From contig NC_090319.1 of assembly GCF_040869045.1 (NCBI RefSeq), positions 373,689,601 to 373,753,600 of the forward strand: a DNA stretch of 64,000 nt, in the 5' to 3' direction. The DNA comes from Eurosta solidaginis. Taxonomy: Eukaryota; Arthropoda; Insecta; Diptera; Tephritidae. Of this stretch, positions 54,217 through 64,000 are shown in pieces. The stretch's first letter is position 1, and each line of letters starts with the position of its first letter. Under the pieces are notes generated by a model. That model did not search any database and was not told where the DNA came from. It saw only the letters and a list, made by a program, of their open reading frames with translations. The position numbers were made by a program, and so were the translations under genes.

Positions 54217-57113
54217 ATGTTGAGTACGAAGTTGTTTTTATTGTTAAGCTGTTTAGTCAGCGTAGCGCTAGTGAAGTCTAAGGTAAAGTTAAAAAAGATA
54301 TTGGAAGCCAAATGTTTTAAATGAATTTGTTTGTATATATACTCAAATATATAAACACGTAAGCACAGGTGTTCCGACAAAAAATAATATTCACATATCA
54401 GCGTTGAAATAGCATTACCACGTATCCAGTATTTTGGAAATGGCTTAATTGATGTCACATGCCACTTATATCACAGTGAGATATAAACTGATATATATTA
54501 TTTTTTTTTTTGAATAGCTGGTTCTGAAACGGGATGATCAGCTTGACTAAACTATAAATAATGGTTATAGGGGTAAATCTATTTCAAAAGAAAGGGCTTA
54601 ATGAATAACTATAACAATTATTACAAAATTATTAGAACAAAAATTAATTGAATCGCTCATGAAATATTTTAGTGAACATATCTGATTACACTGTGTGACA
54701 ATGTGAAAAGATATGAAAACACCTATTTTGGGGTTCGCGCATGTTCTAGGGCAAGGATGTGGCATGCTTACCGACGGAAGAAGGAGAGGTAATGAAAGTA
54801 GAAAGAGGGAGTGGGGGAAAGGATAAGAAACAGGGATAAATGGCTGAAAGGAAATGTAAAGCAAAGAAGTAAGAGAGGGTGAACAATATTGTCAAAATGT
54901 TGCCAAAATATTTAGACACAATATTATAGGGTGTTGCAATATTACAACTAATGTTGTTGAAATACTGTGGAAATATTTCAGCAGCATTAAAATATCGGCT
55001 TTTTGTATTACTCTTGGATATTTCAGCAATATTAATACAATACAGTAAAACATAGACAAATATGTGAGGTAATATTTGATTATATATTTCTTGTCCACGA
55101 AATATTTCACGAATTTTTTCACGATAATCATTAATCTATTTGTCAATTTCAAAAATCCGCATATCAATCCATAAAAATTTCATGAGCATTTTTAGCCAGC
55201 GGGATTTAAGTTTCACACCAACCAAGTAGAATGAGTCCATGCTTCATATATTGACTGTTTTGTACTTGGAAGCAAAATATAATGACTCGGAAAATTACTG
55301 CATATTTCAGCAACAATAATTTGTATTTAATAATTGTATAAATGTGAATAATATGAGTCTATGTTATTAGAAATATTTTGAGTATATGTATAAAAGTAAC
55401 ATTTCGATGTTGTATATGTTAATAATATTGGTCTGCGTTTCAGCAATTTTAAAGCACAAATATTTGAAGTAAAGTATTTCATTAAAATTATTCGCCAATT
55501 ATGTCAGAAACATATCAAGACCAATATTGCAAACCAAATATTCCTGCGAGAAATATAAGAAGTTCTGAAATATATCATTATGTGTGGGGAGAAGAAAAAA
55601 GAGAGCATATGGGGAATGAAAGGGGAGGAGCGGAAACGAAAGAGAGTAGGGAAAGGGAGTAGGAAACGGAAAAGAGAGGAAGGGGTAGAGAGAGACATAA
55701 AGGGGGCGGAAGAGAACTAACTGGTCAGTAGCAGACGAAAAGAGAATGTAAGAGGCAATGCAAAAAATAAACAAGGCAATGGGGTTTACTGTTTTCACTA
55801 AGAAAGAGTATAATTGGTTTATCTGCTCTAGCTCTACTTATCTACCTATAAAGTGATATTTGAATTTTGGATAAGTTTTTGCAAAATATCACACCGCACG
55901 CCATCAAAAAACGCGGTTTTGCAGTTTTACACTTTGAATTTTATCTAATAGCTATAATTAAGTTCTTTCTTTTTAACTTTTGCAGCCACTAATGGGTGGC
56001 GGTTTCAAAGCCAATTTATCGAAAGCTGAAAAAAGCCTAAACGCATCACTACTCAAATTGGCTGCTGGAGATGGACCATTTTATGAGTAAGTTTGTTTGT
56101 TATATAAGACTCAATTAAAATCTCCAATTCATAAATTTACCTAAGTATATAAACATTCACACCTACTTCGTGTGGGCCAGGAGATTGTCTTTTTTACTTT
56201 TGGTATAATGAAGCAGCCGGTTCCAGAAAAGCAACCATTCTAAAACTTATCCGGTTCAAGAAAACCAACCGTTTCAAAACAAAATCGTTTGGAGAAAGTA
56301 ACCGGTTGAAGAAAGTAATCAGTTCAAAAAACCGATTGCAAGAAAGTAATCAGTTGGGAAAATCGAACGCTAGAAAGTAAAGATTATAAAAAAGGCCCTG
56401 GAGATGAGTAAACGCTTTCGAAAAAACAGGTTACAGGGAAGTTATCAGCAAAAAAAGTGGTGGCAATAAAGTAGCCATTTCCAAAAACACCAATTGCCAG
56501 AAAGTAATCGGTTTTTAAAAACATTAATTGAAAAAAAAAGTTGTAGGGTATTTCAAAAACCGGGTACCGGAACGTGATACGTATTTGAAAGAAAGAAAGT
56601 AACCGTAAGGTGTAAGAAAGTAACCGGCTCCAAAAGGGAGATCGGTTCGAAGCAAAAAACGCCGTTTTCACCATCATCTTTTTACGCTAACTGGCACTGT
56701 ATTTGACAGAGATCGGTCGGTAATATGTCATGCATTTAAAGTGCTTGTTAGCGTTAACCTAAAATGTTGAAAACGGCTATTAGCGAAAAATAACAAAAAT
56801 TGGGCTACCCTAATATATATACATAATTGCATATAATATACCTAAAGATCAGATGAACTAATTAACATTTATAATTACTCTTTGTCTTATTTCCTTAATT
56901 ATCTCCAACAGAATTAAAAAGGTGCACACAGCTACAAAACAAGTCGTCGCCGGCACCCTCTTGAAGATGAATGTCGACTTAATCGATAAAAATAGTCAAG
57001 CTGTAAAGAATTGTAATGTAGAAATTTGGTCACAGCAATGGTTGCGAAATGGTGTTCAAGTTACATTCGAATGTCCTGACGAAGAGAAGGTTGTGAAAAA
57101 GCATAGCGCATAG
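54217..57113 (+). CDS. Secreted cystatin (sarcocystatin/insect cystatin-like cysteine protease inhibitor), 3 exons
   Basis: Exons: 54217-54282, 55986-56086 and 56912-57113; 369 nt, 122 residues. Exon 1 encodes a signal peptide (MLSTKLFLLLSCLVSVALVK) and ends AAG|GTAAAG. Exon 2 ends TATGA|GTAAG; both acceptors are CAG or ACAG. Frames join in phases 0 and 2 without a stop. The mature part has an N-terminal Gly-rich MGGG (residues 25-28), the papain-binding QVVAG loop (66-70), a Trp pair (W95, W99) in the second-loop region and C90/C110, which likely form a disulfide. Type 2 cystatins of flies have this layout and length. It should inhibit C1 papain-like proteases outside cells or in lysosomes. 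The paralogue (Drosophila has several) cannot be assigned. Both introns hold repeat-like DNA. Confidence 0.93.
54283..55985 (+). other. Cystatin intron 1 (1703 bp) with purine-rich tracts
   Basis: Long for a small fly gene. It contains purine-rich G/A tracts at 54775-54880 and 55575-55760. Between them, 54890-55500 is rich in CAATATT/AATATTTCAGCA words. This layout suggests one inserted repeat with G/A-rich ends. Minus-strand frames here (54598-54864, 55499-55798) are artefacts of the purine tracts. Confidence 0.75.
56087..56911 (+). other. Cystatin intron 2 (825 bp)
   Basis: 56200-56660 is made of degenerate ACCGGTT/AAGTAACCGGTT words spaced about 20-30 bp, a short-period repeat (GAAAGTAACCGG, CGGTTCAAGAAA). 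No coding role. Confidence 0.75.
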
Positions 57114-57137
57114 AGCAACAGTAATTGAGCATTCGTT

Positions 57138-57158
57138 AATAAAAGATATATAAATAAA
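57138..57158 (+). terminator. Polyadenylation signals of the cystatin gene
   Basis: AATAAA at 57138-57143 and again at 57153-57158, 25-40 bases after the stop codon, followed by a T-rich stretch (TTTGTTTTAG). Confidence 0.75.
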
Positions 57159-57179
57159 ATTATACAAATTTGTTTTAGT

Positions 57180-58204
57180 ATATTATTCATGAAAGTGTGA
57201 TCCTTGAAAATTTAGCCGAAATGGCTTTTAACATAAGTTTCAAATATAGAAGTGGTATTTTCTAACTTTTTAAATTTCGGAAATATGGAAACCATGCAGT
57301 ATCTAAGCTTCAAATTGAACAGCCTGTAGCGTTTGAGTCACAGCTTGACTCACAGCTCTAAAGAGCAACTAGGCTACCATCGTGACGTTAAGCATCTCGG
57401 ATTAAGCTAAATTTTAACTGAAGGGTAGAAATCTTTCAGATAGCTTCATTTAACATTTTCAATTTCACCAAGACAGGGTGTCAAACTCCCAGTTTAATAG
57501 ATAATTATCAATACACCAAATCACTCAAACAAGCTGACTTTGTTTACACTTTCACCTTGCACGGAACTGCCAGTCGATTTTTCAGTTGGCTTGGAGAGAT
57601 CGAGAATTTCGATTAATTATATCTAATTTAGTAAGTGTAGATGGCTAAAACGTCCATAAGACACACATAACTAATACTTTAATATTTCATGTGAATTGAA
57701 CCTTAGAAATTGTGCGGCTATCCGGTGCAAAAGTATCGAAAAATATTCCAAGTGGGATGGTTCCATACAATTTCAGTATATTAAAGTTAAAATTTTTGGG
57801 TCGCCAGATAATTTTTTTGAACAAACTTATAGCCAGCATGTCTAGGTTCTAGTTTGCTTTTAATTTGCATATAAAGATTAAACTGGTCACAAGGTATATT
57901 TTGGACATGTGTGCAGTGTGCAGATACTTTGTACCTTAAAAACCATGCGAACACTTCTAAATTCCGACATCCTTTTACCACCCCTCTTTCGAATTTTCCC
58001 AGATAGCATCAGGAATTTGCGAAATGTTGATGCAACATGTTGCTAAAGATTTATGCAATATTTATATTTCTTGTGTAAAAAACTGGCAGAACCAAGGAAA
58101 ATATTTAGTTATACCTATAACAAAAATCACTGAAACGTCCTGGACTATAAGTATGTTTAGCAAAAATTAACCTTAAAGAATCTGTTTCATGACTAGTAGA
58201 TCAA
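57180..58204. other. No recognised gene
   Basis: AT-rich intergenic DNA; no domain or repeat family recognised. Confidence 0.4.
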
Positions 58205-58511
58205 TCAAACAATAGACACATAGTATCACCGAAACCGGGAGTGATGTTTATGATATCTTCTCCTACTGTGTATGTGGGGCAAACGACATCGTCGAGGCTA
58301 TCTTTTAAAAGAAGAAACTTTCAACTTCAGTATATGTAGGGACTTTTCCTTGCTTCAGAAACATGTGTGTTGATAAAATTTGAACTAATAAAGGACTATT
58401 CATGTTACTCATAAAACTACATACAACTTTGTGCAAGTACATTTTCTTGCAAACGAAGATAAAGAGAAGACTCATATAAAAAGTGAGAGCTTTTATTGCT
58501 ACCATAGCTAA
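58205..58511 (+). repeat. Dispersed repeat, possible LINE 5' region
   Basis: Pairs with 51740-52025 in the same orientation over about 300 bp. It abuts the LINE endonuclease frame. Confidence 0.55.
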
Positions 58512-59246
58512 TCATCTCTAGCAAAAATTTTTTTCAAAAAAAACGCCCTCAGCGGTTCTAACGATATAAATATTGTTCATCAGAATATACGTAGCCTCAG
58601 GCAGAATTTTGATTTATTCTTAGTTCATATCGATGCATTAGGTTGCCTACCAGATAATATATTTTTAACGGAAATTTTGATCTATTCTTATTTTTTAAGT
58701 GATTACAGCATACCTCATTACAATTTTTATGCCAATGTGAATGATAGATACAGTGCGGGAGGTGTTGAAGCCTTTGTGCGCGATACTTATGAGTGTACCT
58801 CAGTAAATAAAAACCTTTATAGTGCTGATATGCTACAACTTTCTCTTAATATAAAAGGCGAACAATTTGTTTTCCTAGGAGTATACAGACTACAATCTGT
58901 TCCTATTTCTATATTTATTCAAGAATACTCCAGTTTCGTGCTGTGTGAAGAAACTACAAACTTTTTTATACTGGGTGATTTTAATTTAGACTTTTTGCAT
59001 CACTGTAATACAACTGACCATTATTTGGCCTCAATGGCTGGAAATGGTTATACTTCCTATATTAATGAGCCGACGCGCTTAAGTTCAAGTACGTGTATTG
59101 ATCATATATTTTGCCGCTTTAATGCCGTACCATATAGATATTGTAATAGTTTTAACATTGACTTGCAAGTAACTGATCACACGATGGCGGGTTTGGAAAT
59201 AAATGGAATTGTTTTCGACAAACCAAACGCAACCCGTGTTCAATAA
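58512..59246 (+). pseudogene. LINE EEP endonuclease domain, truncated
   Basis: An open frame of about 244 codons. Visible blocks: NIVHQNIRSL (metal-binding Asn segment, from about 58569), FLTEI with the catalytic Glu position, YSAGGVEAFVRD, FFILGDFNLDFL with the GDFN motif, and LQVTDHTMAG with the DH pair. Together they are the apurinic-like endonuclease of a non-LTR retrotransposon. The extreme N-terminus is missing. After the TAA at 59244-59246, the linker (WSNFLAENDISVAFFIFLDT) is still readable in another frame to about 59420. No reverse transcriptase follows, so only the 5' half of the ORF remains. Clade unresolved (CR1/Jockey-like wording of HQNIRSL). Confidence 0.8.
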
Positions 59247-59720
59247 TCATATACCAAAGTTAATTTCCCTGTGTTGAACCATAAGCTATGTTTCGAAAAT
59301 TGGTCGAATTTCCTCGCTGAAAATGACATATCGGTAGCTTTTTTCATATTTTTAGATACCTTAAACGCGCACATTCTCAACTCTTCGTATACTGTGAATA
59401 ATCGTAAAAACGAAAAGTGAGACTTAAGCCTTCGATTACTCGGGATCTCCTACAGAAAAGAAAGCTCAAAAACCAATTAAGAAAAAAGTGTGCTAAGCAT
59501 CCTAGTAATAGAAGCTCCGCATTAGATACAGCAAAATAAGTAAAGCACCAATAAGGCCATACGACTGACGCGGGAAAACTTCTTTCGAAACAAGTTTAAT
59601 TCAGCACTTGGTAATATTAAAAAATAATTATTCAATTTTTCGAGCTCAAGGCCACGCATAAATAAAAAACCAAATATTTTATATCTTTCAATAAATATAT
59701 TTTTTAACGATTGATTGATA

Positions 59721-59749
59721 TTTCGACCTCAATCTGAGATCATCCTCAG
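59721..59749 (-). ncRNA. Hammerhead ribozyme-like core (copy 2)
   Basis: Minus strand reads CTGAGGA, t, then GATCTCA-gat-TGAGGTC (stem II, seven pairs with one G-U), then GAAA. These are the CUGANGA and GAAA cores separated by a closed stem II. Stems I and III could not be defined with confidence. Copy 1 at 9001-9037 keeps stem II but has lost core bases. Known Penelope-like elements carry such motifs in their terminal repeats. Confidence 0.45.
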
Positions 59750-59759
59750 GACTAAAAAG

Positions 59760-60544
59760 ATTACAAAACAATAAAAACATCAAAAAGTGCATTTTACGTA
59801 CATCCCTATAACACAACTTACACTGTTGGCTGTGCCTGATCGGCTAATTTTAAAAGATTACATATCAAACGAATATAAACAATATAATGTAATCAAATAA
59901 ATACCGTAAATATAAACAAATTTTGACAAAAAAAACCATGTACAAATTTCTTCAACTGTTCGTCGCGCTCAGCATACCTATATATGTACATATATCAGCT
60001 ACAGGTAAACTGTTGTTGTCCAATATTATAATACAAATATTGGTGGAACATTAAACGAAAGCCTGCCACACAGATACTAAAACAATTGCATAAGTGTGTG
60101 TAAAAATTGAGTGATAACTCCTCACAGTGTGCTAAAAGAAAACGTGGACTGTGAAGTTTGAAATTAAAAAGGACTTTGGTTATTTGATTTCAAGCTAATC
60201 CTGACTATATTTACTTATATTCGTATAACTAAGAACGCGGAGGTCGAGCTAGTCAGATAAAACTTTTTTATAAAAGAAGGTATGGTGTTTCTTCAATGCA
60301 AAATTTACTTTAAAAAATTCACTTTCTCATTAAGAAAGAACTATAAAACAAAGTAAATGTAAAGATAGAAATATATATTTTCAAAACATAAAGTTATTCA
60401 ATAAAAACAAAATTATGAAAATTAATAAAACTAAGTAGAACGTATAAAAAGATACTTATATTAAATTGTCAATACTTATTAATAATTAATTAATTATTAA
60501 TAATTAATATCTAAATTGACAATATTAATATATATGTTCAAAGG
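59760..60544. other. AT-rich, no gene; ATTAATAATTAAT palindrome
   Basis: An AT-only inverted region lies at about 60458-60525, with TAAATTGTCAATA on the left and TAAATTGACAATA on the right around ATTAATAATTAATTAAT. No gene recognised. Confidence 0.4.
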
Positions 60545-60805
60545 AACTTAAATAAAATTAAAGAAAAAAAAACTTTTTTAAAAATAAGCTTTTATTATTT
60601 TGGTTAATAAAATTAACTAAAAAGTAAACAATAAATTGACTCTAAAGAAATATAACACTTTATAAGTTCATTGTAAGCTTAAACGATAATTAGGCTTTTT
60701 CGTCTGCGACAAAAAAATTCTATATTATATATAATTATATATTTTTAACATTAAAACTTTACACCTAAATTATTAAATCTTACAGTTTATATCACAGTCC
60801 TCAAT
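60545..60805 (+). repeat. Dispersed repeat, partner of 21063-21147 and 22988-23245
   Basis: AATAAAATTAAAGAAAAA through ATTAAATCTTACAGTTTA; the longest single copy of this family in the window. Confidence 0.7.
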
Positions 60806-61524
60806 GGTAGCTCATTGACGAAATGACTCCAAGCGAATTTTTGACGCTACTTAGTAGTGAGTGCGTAGTACATTTTACTTGCGCTATTGAGTGAAACGAC
60901 TTTTGTGTGTCAGGCACGAGTTTGGTGTTATTGGCGCTACTGGCAATGATGACACTGAGCTGTTGACGGTAGCGCTGGTAGTTCAGATTTTGAATCAGAG
61001 AAAGAATTGATGACCCGTGTGAATTATTATGGCTTTGGCCGTGTAAATTATTATGGTGTATTTGTATATTTTAGATTTAATGCACAATTAATATTTGTGT
61101 GTTTGAGCGGCCAAATAATAACAGTAGTATTGCTAAAGTGCTGCTTAGTTGATGGAATGTCGCTAATTTCCTAGCGATGATCAGCAGATTGTCAATATTT
61201 CGTTCAACGGATGCGCGAAATTGCCACATCTGCTCAAATTTTCCAAGATTTTCCAATCTTGATTTAACTTAAGCTGTTATGCCAATATTTTTCAGCCAGC
61301 TTTTTTCAAATAGGTAATTTTTCCAAAAGCAAAATAAATTACAGAAAAGATTACAGAGTTAAACAGCCATAAAAATTCAGCTATGTTGGTTATACACAGA
61401 AATACAACAGAGGGTTGTGTCACCGCTTTTCGCAAGCGTTGAGATTCACCACGCGTGACACGCGTGATTCACCACGTCCAAATATCACAATCCACGGATA
61501 GGTACCGGCGGGTTTGTATGGGAC
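60806..61524. other. No recognised gene
   Basis: Mixed sequence with a short inverted patch CACGCGTGACACGCGTG near 61452-61468. No domain recognised. Confidence 0.35.
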
Positions 61525-61745
61525 TTAGGCTGTTATGCCAAAGTAAATACAAATCTTTACCGATAACTGTGTTATCGATTAATTTATCGAATTCTAACAA
61601 AGTAATATTGCATTGTCATCGGAGTTATACATGTGTGCAAAATTTCAGCTAAATCGGACAGCGGGAAGTGTATCAAATTTAACTTGCAAGATTCCATTAC
61701 AGACAACAAAAGTGAAACTAAATAAAAGCTTATAAAATACTAACT
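61525..61745 (+). repeat. Dispersed repeat, partner of 24737-24960
   Basis: Same orientation, about 220 bp. Shares GACTTAGGCTGTTAT, TCGATTAATTTATCGAATTC, GGGAAGTGTATCAAATTTAA and AAATAAAAGCTTATAA. Confidence 0.7.
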
Positions 61746-62615
61746 AAAACGTACTAAAAGTCACTTTAACATTGCAGTATATTGTTGTTATTATGTGCCC
61801 AAAAAGTAGCATGGACTTTTCCTTTTGCATTCACTGTTGATTTTAGTGAGTGACAAGCGAAAGCAAACGATCGTGATCACACATCGTTAGTATCGGTATG
61901 AACATACGAACTCAAATTGCACAATGTGCAAATTTTGGCCGGCTTTGAGTTAAAGTTTAGAGTGGTTGCAACTTTTGAAAAATGTCAAAGCAATCAAAGC
62001 AAAGTAAAAATGAAAACAATAATACAGTCAAAAAGTGCTAAATTGTGTAAATCTCTAAAATAAAGTCTTAAATTGTGTTAAAAATGTTTAATATTTTAAT
62101 AATAATTGTGTTGAGTGCAGTGAAGTGGTTAAAAAGTGTGTAAAACTGAGTGAAGTTAAGTGAAGTGAAATTTGTACAAAGACATTGTGTGTGGCATGTG
62201 GCATACGTATGTACATATGTAATTATGTGTGTCATGAATATGTAGAAGCCAAGTGTTTTGTTTTGTGAGAGATAACAGTGATAATATTGATAACAAAATA
62301 AGTATACTTTTATCAATAAATTGAACTTGTGATTTTAAAATCAGTTCATTTATATATACATAAATGTATATGAATTTTGATAACAACATTGCAAAAAAGT
62401 TTGTTGTGAGTGGAATTTAAATTGAACCAACATAACTGTTCCGTAAAGAAAGTCCAGTTAATCCTCTCATGAGTTGGATAAACTGGCGCCAAATAAGGCT
62501 TTTCGCCTTCAATTTCAAAAAGCCTTTAAGGTGAAAAAGCCCTTTTTGTAAACCTACGCTTTTAATTAAAAATATATTCGTGCGATCTAAAATTCTAATC
62601 TATCTAATTATAATA
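61746..62615 (+). promoter_or_regulatory. Likely promoter and 5' UTR region of the THAP gene
   Basis: 61840-62470 is less repetitive. It has GTGAAGTGAAGT-type words and AATTGTGTTAAAAATG stretches, a composition I associate with long fly 5' UTRs. No TATA box is assigned. Transcript evidence would be needed to place the start. Confidence is low. Confidence 0.35.
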
Positions 62616-62850
62616 ATGCCATTATTTAGGAAATGTGGTGTTATCGGTTGCGGTAGCAGTATGCTTTCAATCCCGAGCGTTAGGTTCTTCGCGGTACGGT
62701 CGAATCCTGAGCTCGCTTCCAAATGGAAAGAGAATCTGAGGACTCTGGCGTTCCGGAAAACTACTGCGTTCGTGTGCTCGCGCCATTTTCAAGAGGAAGC
62801 TGTAGGCTCTTTACACCTGAAGGATAATGCAGTTCCAACGCTGCATCTTG
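62616..62850 (+). CDS. THAP zinc-finger protein, first coding exon (partial gene)
   Basis: ATG at 62616 opens 78 codons plus one base and ends CTTG|GTAAGTAT, a strong splice donor in phase 1. The product is a complete THAP-type C2CH DNA-binding domain: C7-x4-C12, 41 residues to C54-x2-H57, then F58, W37 in the middle and AVPT at 72-75. That spacing is diagnostic of the family. The frame is open upstream of the ATG, but this start sits close before the first Cys, as usual in THAP proteins. The rest of the gene, and hence its partner domain, lies beyond the window or past a long intron. It could be a host regulator or a domesticated P-element-type protein. Confidence 0.88.
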
Positions 62851-64000
62851 GTAAGTATACATTTTTTTATAGTGCAATGTGATATTTAGTGATAGCGATA
62901 TATACATATATACATATGTGTAAAGATAGCCCGCAAATAAATTTTATAATAAATATTTTACATTTGAAAAAGTAGGGTAAAGGGGGGATGGGATGGTTAA
63001 TTGTTTGCCGACAGGTGTACATATATGTATATATGCAAATTGTGTGATTGGTGTTTGTGTGGTTTGTGCATTTTGTTCTATGGCATTACCGAGGGCTGTA
63101 ACAAATATTTGGTGCCATGGAACAAAGTGATTGAATGTATGAAAAAAATATGTTGCAATCAGTGTTTTTGATATGTATATATCTCTCATTTAATTCAATA
63201 GTGTCATAACTCAAAAAACACGACTTTTGAGTTAATAACATATAAACGTACCCAATATCATGATCTGTTGTATAAAAAAATATTTGTGATCAGTTAAAAA
63301 TTTACCACGTGCTATAAAAATTAAAGTGTGCCTTTATATGCGCAACATGTGGCAGTTAAAATCTTTGAATGGCTCTCCTGGAAAATTGTGTTTTTTGAGT
63401 TATGACACTATTGAAGTAAATGAGCGACATGCACATGCATATGTGTTCATTGAAGTTGCAAGTGCGTGTGTGCATTTTTTTCTATGGCATCAACGAGGGC
63501 AACGAGGGTTGCAACTAAAGTTTGGTGCCATGGAACAGATTGATTGAATGTTTGAAAAAATATGTATGAAACCATAAGTGATGTTAGAAATTAGAAATTA
63601 GATTTTTTTGTATATTATTTAAAAGCTTTAATAACTGTTGGTATCATTTTGCAACTTGGTAGAAATTTGGTTATTGATATTATATCAAGATATGAGCTTT
63701 CTTGCATGGTTATTTAATATTTTATTTTTAATATTAAAAGTTGATTACAATTGATACAATTATTTTCAATGAATGATATTTCTAAATTAATTAATAAAAA
63801 TAGGCTTTATTTGACCAATAAGTGCTTTAGTGCAATTCCTTTTTTATATATCAAAGAAAAGTACGAAAAGTTATTTCAAATAATTTACATAGTTATTTAA
63901 AAGCTGATATATGTACAAGTTTATATTGTGGTATACAATTTGTATATTTATTGGATTTTTCAGATTGGTAAAATTGTGGGGTAATTCCTTTTTTTGTTAA
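62851..64000 (+). other. Intron 1 of the THAP gene, open to the right edge
   Basis: No further exon recognised up to the end. It contains two related segments with TTGGTGCCATGGAACA and GATTGAATGT (about 63060-63150 and 63470-63560), and between them an inverted repeat (63187-63221 with 63388-63422). From 63600 the DNA is plain AT-rich. Confidence 0.6.
63187..63422. repeat. 35-bp inverted repeat, 34/35 paired, 166-bp loop
   Basis: Arms 63187-63221 and 63388-63422 contain GTGTCATAACTCAAAAAACA and its reverse complement. One mismatch (T against G in the AATT/AAGT position). The lack of a target duplication at the outer edges leaves open whether this is a MITE or a local inverted duplication. 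Confidence 0.75.

Noticed and set aside
54598..55798. Minus-strand frames within the cystatin intron
   Set aside because: They come from purine-rich tracts and lie inside a well-supported intron.

Overview
The window looks like AT-rich, repeat-dense nuclear DNA of a higher dipteran, most probably a tephritid fruit fly. The basis is short introns with GT/AG borders, a fly-type TATA/Inr promoter, insect SINE, LINE, helentron-like, hAT, piggyBac and solo-LTR sequences, and several repeat families I associate with tephritid genomes. Nothing bacterial is present. Species cannot be fixed without a search.

Only two host genes are well supported, both on the + strand. A three-exon secreted cystatin (54217-57113) has a signal peptide, QVVAG inhibitory loop, two cysteines, TATA box and polyA signals. 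A THAP zinc-finger first exon (62616-62850) ends in a splice donor, so the gene continues past the right edge. A short COG6-like exon fragment (34807-34991, -) is probably a displaced or broken piece.

The rest is mobile DNA in layers. Left part (1-15000): a MITE with 8-bp target duplications, degenerate TTTCGG-rich repeats, a helentron-like element, a Harbinger-like MITE, a 5'-truncated LINE with reverse transcriptase, and two solo LTRs each with ATAT duplications. Middle part (15000-31000): two large helentron-like elements with regular 130-bp internal arrays, a LINE RNase H relic, two copies of a tRNA-derived SINE, a CTCGCGAGA fold-back repeat, a 424-bp TIR element and a GGAAA homopurine tract. 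31772-34806 is a near-perfect inverted duplication with arms of about 1.07 kb around an 896-bp spacer. 35367-36672 holds a broken DDE-like protein relic between inverted repeats. 37687-38804 is a TIR element with a 9-bp duplication. 44236-47811 is a full-length but dead hAT element with an 8-bp duplication. 49330-50300 is a second helentron-like family, followed by a deleted piggyBac relic. 58512-59246 is a LINE endonuclease, and 59721-59749 (-) carries a hammerhead-ribozyme-like core.

The genes do not form a pathway. The window is best read as two or three isolated genes in a transposon graveyard. Its most unusual parts are the long palindrome, the undescribed DDE-like element, and the shared modular design of the two GTCY-containing repeat families.
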